From Serratia fonticola (lineage in GTDB: Bacteria > Pseudomonadota > Gammaproteobacteria > Enterobacterales > Enterobacteriaceae): a stretch of 64,000 nt of DNA. The stretch lies in the NCBI RefSeq assembly GCF_006715025.1, contig NZ_VFMK01000001.1, positions 3,286,001-3,350,000 of the forward strand. The letters run 5' to 3'. A program made the position numbers and the translations under genes. Position 1 is the stretch's first letter; each line of letters starts with the position of its first letter. Under the pieces are notes generated by a model. It was not told the DNA's origin and did no database searches. It saw only the letters and a program-made list of their open reading frames with translations. Positions 1 through 7,580 of the stretch are shown here, piece after piece.

Positions 1-562
1 GGAAACCTGCCGCTTTCAATGCATCCATGGAGCCAGTGGTGCGGCGACGTGCGGTATCCAGTTCATCGGAGGTAATCGCCATGACGCCGGTATCCGCCAC
101 CTGCCAGCCACGCTGGTTCATCTCTTTCCATAGCTCCTGGCCCTGGCGTTCACCAATCTTGGTCGCCGCCATCATCACTAACGGCACGTTGTCCATCGGT
201 TGGCCTTTGGCGTTGACGAACTGATCGTCAACCGCGATCACCTTCAGATCGTAACTGCGCGCCTTGGCAACAATCGCTGAGCCAAGCTTCGGATCAGGGG
301 TGCAGATAACGAACCCTTTGGCACCACTGGCCGCCAGGCTGTCGATGGCATTCAGGGTTTTTTCGCCATCGGGCACGGCAATTTTGATCACCTCAAAACC
401 CAGGTCTTTCCCTGCTTTATCGGCGAATTTCCATTCGGTCTGGAACCAAGGCTCCTCTGGCTGTTTGACTAAAAAGCCCAGCTTCATGGTCTCGGCAATA
501 GCTGAATGTGACATAACCGCCGTCAGACCGATTACCGCTAACGCCTTAGTGAATTTATGCAT
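1..562 (-). CDS. araF: L-arabinose-binding periplasmic protein AraF (partial, N-terminal part)
   Basis: Reading the minus strand from the ATG at 562 gives an open frame that runs off the left edge after about 187 residues. It starts MHKFTKALAVIGLTAVMSHS, a typical signal peptide ending near Ala-Ile-Ala-Glu. The mature part (KLGFLVKQPEEPWFQTEW, then VPDGEKTLNAIDSLAASGAK and DELDTARRRTTGSMDALKAA) is nearly identical to remembered E. coli AraF, the periplasmic receptor of the AraFGH arabinose ABC importer. The C-terminal third, and presumably araG and araH, lie outside the window. It is divergent from araB and should share AraC control with it. Confidence 0.96.
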   Translation of the reverse strand, partial: MHKFTKALAVIGLTAVMSHSAIAETMKLGFLVKQPEEPWFQTEWKFADKAGKDLGFEVIKIAVPDGEKTLNAIDSLAASGAKGFVICTPDPKLGSAIVAKARSYDLKVIAVDDQFVNAKGQPMDNVPLVMMAATKIGERQGQELWKEMNQRGWQVADTGVMAITSDELDTARRRTTGSMDALKAAGF

Positions 563-920
563 GGTACTCTCCGCTTTTTGGCCTTCTCCGGTGGAAAAGT
601 TGCGCCACCGTGAAAGCGCTATCATGAGGGGATTTACAACGATTAACGCTTATCAGCACGCTTTTTATCGTTGCAAAGGGTAAGACGGAAACAGTTTTAG
701 CCGGTATTTGTTACTCAAATGTAGAGCGCTATCACATCCAGAAATAACAGCAGGTATGTCCATATATTTAGCAAATTTAGCCAGTCATTAACTTTTGACC
801 AGCATCACAAAACCACTGCAGGAAGCAGAAAAGTGCATACTTCCAGCAAATGACTCCTCACCTGCCTGCCCGCTGTACTCCTATCGTTAACCCCTATCTA
901 ACAAATGAGGAGTCAGTATC
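563..920. promoter_or_regulatory. araF/araB divergent intergenic control region
   Basis: This 358-bp gene-free stretch separates two divergently transcribed arabinose genes, so it must carry promoters both ways. It holds an AraC I1/I2-like pair pointing toward araB (separate entry). Around 720-738 there is a strong right CRP half (ATCACATCC) preceded by AAATGTAGA, but the spacing is one base longer than the CRP consensus. The ten bases AGCGCTATCA occur twice, near 615 and 725. A Shine-Dalgarno GAGGAG sits about 10 bp before the araB ATG. The araF-directed sites could not be defined with confidence. Confidence 0.7.
748..785 (+). promoter_or_regulatory. AraC binding sites araI1-I2 (direct repeat) for araBA
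   Basis: CAGCAGGTATGTCCATA at 748-764 matches the E. coli araI1 pattern TAGC-N7-TCCATA at all fixed bases except the first. A second copy, TAGCAAATTTAGCCAGT, starts at 769. The two start 21 bp apart in direct orientation, which is the known araI1-I2 spacing for an AraC dimer activating araBAD. The second half-site would overlap the -35 of an araB promoter. AraC itself is not in the window. Confidence 0.75.
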
Positions 921-2600
921 ATGACGGCAGACGCGATTGCCCTGGGACTCGACTTCGGCAGCGATTCAGTGCGGGTACTGGCTGTCGAATGTCATAGCGG
1001 TAATGAACTGGACACCGAGGTGGTTTATTACCCCCGCTGGCAGCGTGGCGAATTCTGCCAGGCAGCAGATAACCAGTTCCGCCATCACCCCCTCGACTAT
1101 ATCGAAGCAATGGAACAGGCCATCGTCGCCGTAGTGCAACGCATGAGCGTGGTACAGCGGCAGTCAGTGGTTGGGATCGGCGTTGATTCTACCGGCTCAA
1201 CGCCAGCGCCCATTGATGAGCAAGGTAACGTGCTGGCGCTACGCCCGGAATTTGCCAGTAATCCGAATGCCATGTTTGTGCTTTGGAAAGACCACACCGC
1301 GATCGAAGAAGCCGAGGCCATTAACCAACTGTGCCGCAGCGGCCGCTTCCCTGACTATTCCCGCTATATCGGTGGTGTCTACTCCTCCGAGTGGTTCTGG
1401 GCCAAGATCCTGCATGTTTCACGTCAGGATGAAGCGGTACGAAAAGCGGCGGCCTCCTGGGTAGAACTGTGTGACTGGGTTCCGGCACTGCTTTCCGGCA
1501 CCACCGCTCCGTATTTGCTAAAACGTGGCCGTTGCAGCGTCGGCCACAAGACGCTGTGGCATCCCGATTGGGGTGGCCTCCCCCCGAGGGAATTCTTTGC
1601 TGCACTGGATCCGTTGTTGGTTGAAGATCTGCCCTATCCGCTGTTTAACGATTCCTATACTGCAGACCAACCGGTAGGCAGATTAACCAAGGCGTGGGCA
1701 GACCGGCTCGGGTTGACGGAAAGTGTGGTGCTTTCTGGCGGGGCGTTCGATTGCCATATGGGGGCAGTCGGTGCCGGAGCTCAGCCTTACACGCTGGTGA
1801 AAGTGATTGGCACCTCAACCTGCGACATTCTGATCGCCGACCGTGACCGTGTCGGTAACCGCGCCATCAGCGGGATCTGCGGCCAGGTGGACGGCAGCGT
1901 CGTGCCGCAGACCATCGGTATGGAAGCGGGACAATCCGCTTTTGGCGATATGTACGCCTGGTTTGGCCGCTTGCTGAGTTGGCCACTGCGTGAAGCGGCC
2001 AAAGCCCAGCCGCAATGGCAGCCGCAGCTCCAGCAAATTGAAAGTGGGCTGCTAGCTTCCTTGACTACAGCCTGGGCCAAAAACCCTTCTCTTGACCATT
2101 TGCCGGTGGTGCTGGACTGGTTCAACGGCCGCCGCACACCTTATGCCAACCAACGCCTCAAAGGGGTGATCACCGATCTGAATCTGGGGACTGACGCACC
2201 GGCTTTGTTTGGTGGATTTATCGCCGCTACCGCATTTGGTGCCCGCGCAATCATGGAGTGTTTTGAGCAGCAGGATATTCCGGTCGACAACGTGCTGGCG
2301 TTAGGCGGTATCGCCCGTAAATCTCCGGTCATCATGCAGGTCTGTGCCGATGTGATGAATCGCCCGTTGCAAATTGTCGCCTCTGACCAATGCTGCGCGC
2401 TGGGTGCTGCTATCTTCGCCGCCGTTGCCGCCGGACATTTCAGCGACGTGCCGCTGGCGCAACGGCATATGGCCTGCAGCATCGAAACCACATTGCAACC
2501 CGATGCACAAAATGTCGTTCGCTATCAACAACTGTATCAACGCTACCAGCAATGGTGCGACGCCGCAGAGCCGCACTTTGCCGCAGCGAACAAAGATTAA
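921..2600 (+). CDS. araB: Ribulokinase AraB
   Basis: Phosphorylates L-ribulose to L-ribulose 5-phosphate, the second cytoplasmic step of arabinose breakdown. The 559-residue protein is an FGGY-family sugar kinase: N-terminal phosphate-loop stretch LGLDFGSDSVRVLAVE, the GIGVDSTGSTPAPIDEQG segment near residue 95, and a C-terminal ATPase motif GGIARKSPVIMQVCADV. Length agrees with E. coli AraB (566). The ATG at 921 follows a good GAGGAG Shine-Dalgarno. It is first in an araBA unit, 57 bp before araA, behind AraC-type sites. The family and identity are clear. Confidence 0.96.
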   Translation: MTADAIALGLDFGSDSVRVLAVECHSGNELDTEVVYYPRWQRGEFCQAADNQFRHHPLDYIEAMEQAIVAVVQRMSVVQRQSVVGIGVDSTGSTPAPIDEQGNVLALRPEFASNPNAMFVLWKDHTAIEEAEAINQLCRSGRFPDYSRYIGGVYSSEWFWAKILHVSRQDEAVRKAAASWVELCDWVPALLSGTTAPYLLKRGRCSVGHKTLWHPDWGGLPPREFFAALDPLLVEDLPYPLFNDSYTADQPVGRLTKAWADRLGLTESVVLSGGAFDCHMGAVGAGAQPYTLVKVIGTSTCDILIADRDRVGNRAISGICGQVDGSVVPQTIGMEAGQSAFGDMYAWFGRLLSWPLREAAKAQPQWQPQLQQIESGLLASLTTAWAKNPSLDHLPVVLDWFNGRRTPYANQRLKGVITDLNLGTDAPALFGGFIAATAFGARAIMECFEQQDIPVDNVLALGGIARKSPVIMQVCADVMNRPLQIVASDQCCALGAAIFAAVAAGHFSDVPLAQRHMACSIETTLQPDAQNVVRYQQLYQRYQQWCDAAEPHFAAANKD

Positions 2601-2657
2601 TACGCCAAGGGCACAACGGGCCCTGGCTTAACAAACCGATATATTCAGGAGTCTCTG

Positions 2658-4163
2658 ATGGACGTGTTTAAACAGCGTGAAGTGTGGTTCGTGATTGGCA
2701 GCCAGCATCTGTATGGCCCTAAAACCCTGCAGCAAGTGAAAGAAAACGCCGAACAGGTCGTCAACAGCCTGAACCAGGAAGCCGGATTACCGGTGAAGCT
2801 GGTGCTGAAACCGCTGGTGACCACGCCGGACGAAATCACCGCCGTCTGCCGTGACGCCAATTACCATCAAGACTGTATCGGCATCCTCACCTGGCTACAT
2901 ACCTTCTCGCCCGCCAAGATGTGGATTGCCGGTCTGTCGATCCTTAGCAAGCCGCTGCTGCAGTTCCATACCCAGTTCAATGCCGAGATCCCATGGGACA
3001 GCATGGATATGGACTTTATGAACCTGAACCAGACGGCGCATGGTGGCCGTGAGTTCGGCTTTATTGGCGCTCGGATGCGCCAGCAACACAGCGTTATTGC
3101 GGGCCACTGGCAGGATAAGTCTGCTCAGGCGCGTATCGCGCAGTGGATGCGCGTTACCAACGCCAAACAGGAGAGCCAACAGCTGAAAGTGGCACGTTTT
3201 GGCGACAATATGCGTCAGGTTGCGGTCACTGAAGGCGACAAAGTGGGCGCACAAATCCAGTTCGGTTATTCGGTCAATGCCTATGGCATCGGCGATCTGG
3301 TGAGCGTCATCAATGAAGTGAGCAAAGGCGATGTTGATAGCCTGATCGAAGAGTACGAAGCGAGCTATGAATTGACCGATGCGGTTAAGAGCAAAGGGGC
3401 TAAACGCGAAAACCTGATCGATGCGGCTCGCATTGAGCTGGGCATGAAACGCTTCCTTGAGCAAGGCCAGTTCCACGCCTTTACCACCAACTTTGAAGAC
3501 CTGCACGGCATGAAGCAGCTACCGGGGCTGGCCGTACAGCGCCTAATGCAACAAGGTTATGGCTTTGGCGGCGAAGGCGACTGGAAAACGGCGGCCCTGC
3601 TGCGCATCCTGAAAGTGATGGGAGCCGGGTTAGATGGTGGCACCTCGTTTATGGAGGATTACACCTACAATTTCCAGCCAGGCAACGATCTGGTCGTTGG
3701 TTCACATATGCTGGAAGTGTGCCCTTCAATCGCCAAAGAGAAAAAACCGTTACTGGATATTCAGCATCTGGGGATTGGCGGCAAAGCCGATCCGGCACGG
3801 CTGATCTTCTCCACGGCCGCTGGCCCGGCGGTCAATGCCAGCCTGATCGACATGGGCGACCGTTTCCGTCTGTTGGTCAATCAGGTTGATACCGTCGAAC
3901 AGCCCCATCCGTTACCGAAACTGCCGGTGGCTCGCGCTATCTGGAAGGCGCAACCCACATTGGCAACGGCGGCAGAAGCCTGGATCCTGGCAGGCGGTGC
4001 GCATCATACGGTGTTCTCACAATCGTTGAACGCTGACTATCTGCGCCTGTATGCCGAGATGCACAACATCGAATTCCTGTTGATCGACAACGCCACCACC
4101 CTGCCCGCGTTCAAGAACGAAATTCGCTGGAACGAAGCCTATTATCAACTGAATCGCCGTTAA
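2658..4163 (+). CDS. araA: L-arabinose isomerase AraA
   Basis: Converts L-arabinose to L-ribulose in the cytoplasm, a manganese-dependent hexameric enzyme. The 501-residue length equals the E. coli protein (500). The expected metal and catalytic residues are visible in FGGEGDWKTAA (Glu), GTSFMEDYTYNF (Glu), VGSHMLEVCPSI (His) and GGAHHTVFSQSL (His). An AGGAG Shine-Dalgarno lies 8 bp before the ATG. It follows araB in the same transcript. The normal third gene araD is not downstream; a glycosidase with its own operator comes instead, so ribulose-5-phosphate epimerase must be supplied from elsewhere. Confidence 0.97.
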   Translation: MDVFKQREVWFVIGSQHLYGPKTLQQVKENAEQVVNSLNQEAGLPVKLVLKPLVTTPDEITAVCRDANYHQDCIGILTWLHTFSPAKMWIAGLSILSKPLLQFHTQFNAEIPWDSMDMDFMNLNQTAHGGREFGFIGARMRQQHSVIAGHWQDKSAQARIAQWMRVTNAKQESQQLKVARFGDNMRQVAVTEGDKVGAQIQFGYSVNAYGIGDLVSVINEVSKGDVDSLIEEYEASYELTDAVKSKGAKRENLIDAARIELGMKRFLEQGQFHAFTTNFEDLHGMKQLPGLAVQRLMQQGYGFGGEGDWKTAALLRILKVMGAGLDGGTSFMEDYTYNFQPGNDLVVGSHMLEVCPSIAKEKKPLLDIQHLGIGGKADPARLIFSTAAGPAVNASLIDMGDRFRLLVNQVDTVEQPHPLPKLPVARAIWKAQPTLATAAEAWILAGGAHHTVFSQSLNADYLRLYAEMHNIEFLLIDNATTLPAFKNEIRWNEAYYQLNRR

Positions 4164-4177
4164 TCATACCGCAGTAC

Positions 4178-4204
4178 TGCAACCGGTTTCAGAAACCGGT
4201 TGCA
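4178..4204. promoter_or_regulatory. Fused double LacI-family operator upstream of the GH1 gene
   Basis: Two 13-bp arms, TGCAACCGGTTTC and GAAACCGGTTGCA, are perfect inverted repeats around a single A. Each arm also contains the AACCGGTT core of LacI/GalR-type operators (compare the AscG-type TGAAACCGGTTTCA), so two operators overlap, with CCGG centres 13 bp apart. The run after the repeat is A-rich, not a T-run, so it is not an intrinsic terminator. A possible promoter (TTGCAA at 4200-4205, TAGACT at 4224-4229) overlaps the right arm, which would suit repression of the glycosidase. The cognate repressor is not nearby. Confidence 0.65.
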
Positions 4205-4264
4205 AAAACATTCCAACTCGACCTAGACTAGGCTTAACGTTTTTCATCTAGAGAGAGAAGAGTT

Positions 4265-5677
4265 ATGTCTGCATTCCCGAAATCGTTCCTCTGGGGCGCG
4301 GCTACCGCGGCGTATCAGGTCGAAGGCGCACACGATGCCGACGGTAAAGGTCCGTCTATCTGGGATACTTTCTCCCACCTGCCTGGCACTACCTATCAAG
4401 GCACCAATGGTGACGTCGCTGTCGATCACTACCACCGTTTCCGTGAAGATGTGGCGTTGATGGCCGAAATGGGCATGCAAAGCTACCGTTTCTCTATCTC
4501 CTGGCCGCGCCTGCTGCCAGAGGGCCGTGGCAAGATCAATGAAGCCGGGGTTAAATTCTACAGCGATCTGATCGATGCGCTGTTGGAACACAATATTGAA
4601 CCGATGATCACCCTGTATCATTGGGACCTGCCCCAGGCGTTGCAAGACGAAGGCGGCTGGGAAGCACGCAGCACCGCAGAAGCCTTCGAGGAATATGCTC
4701 GCCTGTGCTACCAACGCTACGGCGATCGCGTCAAGCTGTGGTCAACCTTCAATGAAACCGTCTGCTTTATCGGCTTTGGCTACATCACCGGCGGCCATCC
4801 ACCGGGCGTACAAAATCCGGCGCGAGCCATTCAGGCCTGTCACCACGTCTTTGTCGCCCACGCCAAAGCGGTGGCTGCATTCCGCACCAGTGGCATCAAA
4901 GGGCAAATCGGATTTGTTAACGTATTGCAGACCCATACCCCGCTCAGCCAGTCGCCTGAAGACCTGGCGGCCTATCAGTTGGCAGAAGGGATCTTTACCC
5001 ACTGGCTGTACGATCCGGTACTGAAAGGTGAATATCCGGCGGAACTGCTGGAACAGACTCAAGCGCTATGGGGCGTGCCGCAGTTTGCCGCGGGCGATGA
5101 GCAACTATTGCGTGACAACATCTGTGATTTTATTGGCCTGAATTACTACAAGCGTGAAACTATCGCGGCCAACCATCAGGAATCGCACCTGACCATCAAT
5201 ACCACCGGCGAAAAAGGCAGCGGCCACCAGCAAGGCAACGAATTCGGCTTTAAAGGCCTGTTCAAGTTTGTGCGTAACCCTAACGGCGTCTACACCGACT
5301 GGGACTGGGAAATTTATCCGCAGGGCCTGACCGAAGGCATTATGAATATCAAGGCGCGTTACGGCGATATTCCTATCTACATCACCGAAAACGGTCTGGG
5401 CGCTAAAGATCCGATCATCAATGGTGAGGTAGTGGATGACGATCGTATTGATTACCTGCGCCAGCACATCAGTGCTGTTGAAGATGCCATCAAACAAGGG
5501 GCAGACGTGCGCGGCTACTATCCGTGGTCATTTATCGATCTGCTGAGCTGGCTCAATGGCTTCCAGAAGCAATATGGGTTTATCTATGTCGACCATGACA
5601 AGCAGCTGGCACGCCAACGCAAGAAGAGCTTCTACTGGTATCAAAAACTGATTGCCAGTAACGGTGCGCAGCGTTAA
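4265..5677 (+). CDS. GH1 6-phospho-beta-glycosidase
   Basis: A 470-residue glycoside hydrolase family 1 enzyme expected to hydrolyse phosphorylated beta-glucosides or beta-galactosides delivered by a PTS. The acid/base Glu164 lies in STFNETV and the nucleophile Glu375 in YITENGLG. The phosphate-binding signature Ser428, Lys435 and Tyr437 is seen in LSWLNGFQKQYGF; non-phospho GH1 enzymes have a Glu where Ser428 sits. There is no signal peptide. The Shine-Dalgarno GAGAGAAGAG precedes the ATG. It is a single-gene unit with a LacI-type double operator in front and a strong terminator behind. No PTS permease or repressor is adjacent, so the substrate cannot be fixed from context. Confidence 0.88.
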   Translation: MSAFPKSFLWGAATAAYQVEGAHDADGKGPSIWDTFSHLPGTTYQGTNGDVAVDHYHRFREDVALMAEMGMQSYRFSISWPRLLPEGRGKINEAGVKFYSDLIDALLEHNIEPMITLYHWDLPQALQDEGGWEARSTAEAFEEYARLCYQRYGDRVKLWSTFNETVCFIGFGYITGGHPPGVQNPARAIQACHHVFVAHAKAVAAFRTSGIKGQIGFVNVLQTHTPLSQSPEDLAAYQLAEGIFTHWLYDPVLKGEYPAELLEQTQALWGVPQFAAGDEQLLRDNICDFIGLNYYKRETIAANHQESHLTINTTGEKGSGHQQGNEFGFKGLFKFVRNPNGVYTDWDWEIYPQGLTEGIMNIKARYGDIPIYITENGLGAKDPIINGEVVDDDRIDYLRQHISAVEDAIKQGADVRGYYPWSFIDLLSWLNGFQKQYGFIYVDHDKQLARQRKKSFYWYQKLIASNGAQR

Positions 5678-5706
5678 TTACCCCGCCGCCTGACGTGCTT
5701 GAAGAC

Positions 5707-5744
5707 ATGCCAGTCAATGCAACCTGACTGGCATTTTTCTTTTT
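5707..5744 (+). terminator. Intrinsic terminator after the GH1 gene
   Basis: A perfect 10-bp stem, ATGCCAGTCA with TGACTGGCAT around an 8-base loop, is followed at once by TTTTCTTTTT. It closes the glycosidase transcription unit before ydgK. Confidence 0.9.
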
Positions 5745-5839
5745 ATTGACCGCAGAGATCGCCGGACCCTCGCTCATTGCCGGATATTTGTTTAAGCTAT
5801 GCCGCTTCGCACCGTGTAAACATCGCTCAGGATATCGTT

Positions 5840-6280
5840 ATGACCCAAGCTGAATACTCCCGCATTGGCGGTTGGTTACTGGCCCCGCTGGCCTATCTGA
5901 TCGTCACCCTACTCAGCGCCAGCCTGATGTTGATGCTGTACGGCATGGCCATTTTTATGCCGGAATCACGTGAATATCTGATCACTAATGCCGAGGCTTT
6001 CACCCTGCAATGGTATTTATCGGTGATCACCGCGCTGATTATGTGGTGTTTTACGCTGTATTTGCTGTGGCTGTTTTGCCAACGTTCGCAACGTTTCCCC
6101 AAGCTGTTTCTGGTCTGGCTACTGATCACCGTACTCTTGGCGATCAAGGCTTTTGCCTTTTCTCCGGTCTCCGATGAGCTGGCGGTGCGCAGTTTGTTAT
6201 GGCCATTAGTCATGGCGGCCGTACTGGTGCCCTACATCAAACGCGCCAAGCGAGTAAAAGGCACCTTTACCGAAAAGTAA
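5840..6280 (+). CDS. ydgK: DUF2569 inner-membrane protein YdgK
   Basis: Starting at the ATG at 5840 (CAGGA Shine-Dalgarno, 146 residues) the protein begins MTQAEYSRIGGWLLAPLAYL and shows four hydrophobic segments, at about residues 12-35, 55-80, 90-107 and 118-135. This is the DUF2569 arrangement. In E. coli ydgK lies directly before rsxA, and the same holds here. An upstream in-frame ATG at 5777 would add 21 residues with no ribosome binding site and no family resemblance, so it is rejected. No biochemical function is known to me. Confidence 0.85.
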   Translation: MTQAEYSRIGGWLLAPLAYLIVTLLSASLMLMLYGMAIFMPESREYLITNAEAFTLQWYLSVITALIMWCFTLYLLWLFCQRSQRFPKLFLVWLLITVLLAIKAFAFSPVSDELAVRSLLWPLVMAAVLVPYIKRAKRVKGTFTEK

Positions 6281-6375
6281 GCGCTGAAGGCACAATTTGC
6301 ACGCCGCGCTGTGTAAATTTTCATCAAAATAGGCGAAAAAGCACAATACCCCTGCGATTCATATGTTGTCGTCAG

Positions 6376-6413
6376 GCCGCCAATTCCCGATAATAGGCGG
6401 CTTTTATTTTTTT
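6376..6413 (+). terminator. Terminator-like hairpin in the rsxA leader
   Basis: GCCGCC (6376-6381) pairs with GGCGGC (6396-6401) across a 14-base loop and is followed by TTTTATTTTTTT. The U-tract ends directly at the rsxA Shine-Dalgarno (AGG at 6414-6416), 10 bp before the ATG at 6424. It could terminate ydgK transcripts, but any mRNA entering rsxA must pass through it, so it may also act as an attenuator. Confidence 0.65.
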
Positions 6414-6423
6414 AGGCATTGTC

Positions 6424-7005
6424 ATGACCGAATACCTGCTCCTGTTTGTTGGCACCGTGCTGGTGAATAACTTTGTCCTGGTGAAATTTCTGGGCCTGTG
6501 TCCATTTATGGGTGTTTCCAAAAAGCTGGAAAGTGCCATCGGCATGGGTATGGCCACCACTTTCGTCATGACGCTGGCCTCCATTTGTTCTTGGCTCATC
6601 AACAGCTTTATCCTGATCCCGCTGGATCTGGTCTATCTGCGCACGCTGTCCTTTATTCTGGTCATCGCCGTGGTGGTGCAATTTACCGAAATGGTGGTGC
6701 GTAAAACCAGCCCGGCGCTGTATCGCCTGTTAGGTATTTTCCTGCCGCTGATCACCACCAACTGTGCCGTGCTGGGCGTTGCCTTGCTCAACGTAAATCT
6801 TGGTTATAACTTCCTGCAATCTGCCGTTTATGGCTTCAGTGCGGCTGCCGGTTTCTCTTTGGTGATGGTGCTGTTCGCCGCTATCCGCGAACGCCTGGCG
6901 GTTGCTGACGTGCCCGCCCCCTTCCGTGGTTCCTCCATCGCGTTGATCACCGCCGGACTTATGTCGCTGGCCTTTATGGGCTTTACCGGGCTGGTGAAAT
7001 TCTAA
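6424..7005 (+). CDS. rsxA: Rsx electron transport complex subunit A
   Basis: Integral membrane subunit of the Rsx/Rnf complex, which in E. coli keeps the SoxR iron-sulfur sensor reduced. The 193 residues contain six hydrophobic segments and the paired family stretches VNNFVLVKFLGLCPFMGVSK and LLGIFLPLITTNCAVLGVAL; the Cys residues of such LCP and TNCAVLG motifs are conserved in RnfA/E. The length matches E. coli RsxA (193). The stop overlaps the rsxB start (TAATG), indicating translational coupling. A terminator-like hairpin abuts the ribosome binding site. Confidence 0.96.
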   Translation: MTEYLLLFVGTVLVNNFVLVKFLGLCPFMGVSKKLESAIGMGMATTFVMTLASICSWLINSFILIPLDLVYLRTLSFILVIAVVVQFTEMVVRKTSPALYRLLGIFLPLITTNCAVLGVALLNVNLGYNFLQSAVYGFSAAAGFSLVMVLFAAIRERLAVADVPAPFRGSSIALITAGLMSLAFMGFTGLVKF

Positions 7006-7580
7006 TGACGGCGTTATGGATTGCAGTGGCGGCATTAAGCGCATTGGGGCTGTTGTTTGGCGTGGTGCTGGGCTTTGCCGCCCGCCGATTTGAGGTTGAA
7101 GAGGATCCGGTGGCCGAACAGGTCGACGAGATCCTGCCGCAGAGCCAGTGTGGCCAATGTGGTTATCCCGGTTGTCGGCCTTATGCAGAAGCCGTTGCTA
7201 ACGGTGAGATGATCAACAAATGTGCCCCCGGCGGTGAACAGGTGATGCTCAAATTGGCAGAACTGCTTAACGTTGAGCCGCAACCGCTGGATGGTGGCGA
7301 AGCCGTCGCCGAACCGGTACGCAAGGTGGCGTTTATTGACGAAGCCAACTGCATCGGTTGTACCAAATGCATTCAGGCCTGCCCGGTAGACGCCATTGTG
7401 GGTGCAACCCGCGCCATGCATACGGTGATCGCCGATCTGTGTACCGGTTGTGATCTGTGTGTCGCCCCCTGCCCAACCGATTGTATTGAAATGAGACCGG
7501 TCGCGACCACGACTGCCAGTTGGAAGTGGGATATGAAAGCGATTCCGGTGCAAGTGATTCACGTGGAGCAACATGTTTAA
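7005..7580 (+). CDS. rsxB: Rsx electron transport complex subunit B (ferredoxin-like)
   Basis: Iron-sulfur subunit carrying electrons within the Rsx complex. It has an N-terminal hydrophobic anchor (about residues 1-26), a four-Cys cluster motif in SQCGQCGYPGCRPYAEAV, and two ferredoxin-type 4Fe-4S motifs, CIGCTKCIQACPVDAI and CTGCDLCVAPCPTDCI. At 191 residues it matches the E. coli protein (192). Its start overlaps the rsxA stop and its end overlaps rsxC by 8 bp, so the three genes are tightly coupled. Confidence 0.96.
   Translation: MTALWIAVAALSALGLLFGVVLGFAARRFEVEEDPVAEQVDEILPQSQCGQCGYPGCRPYAEAVANGEMINKCAPGGEQVMLKLAELLNVEPQPLDGGEAVAEPVRKVAFIDEANCIGCTKCIQACPVDAIVGATRAMHTVIADLCTGCDLCVAPCPTDCIEMRPVATTTASWKWDMKAIPVQVIHVEQHV

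Noticed and set aside
720..738. CRP site in the ara control region
   Set aside because: The right half is good, but the left half is out of spacing by one base, so I did not list it as a feature.
2895..3506. Long open frame (203 codons) antisense to araA
   Set aside because: It mirrors the codon pattern of araA, has no ribosome binding site, and araA is certain. The same applies to frames opposite araB, tyrS, pykF, ptrB-like and rsxB.
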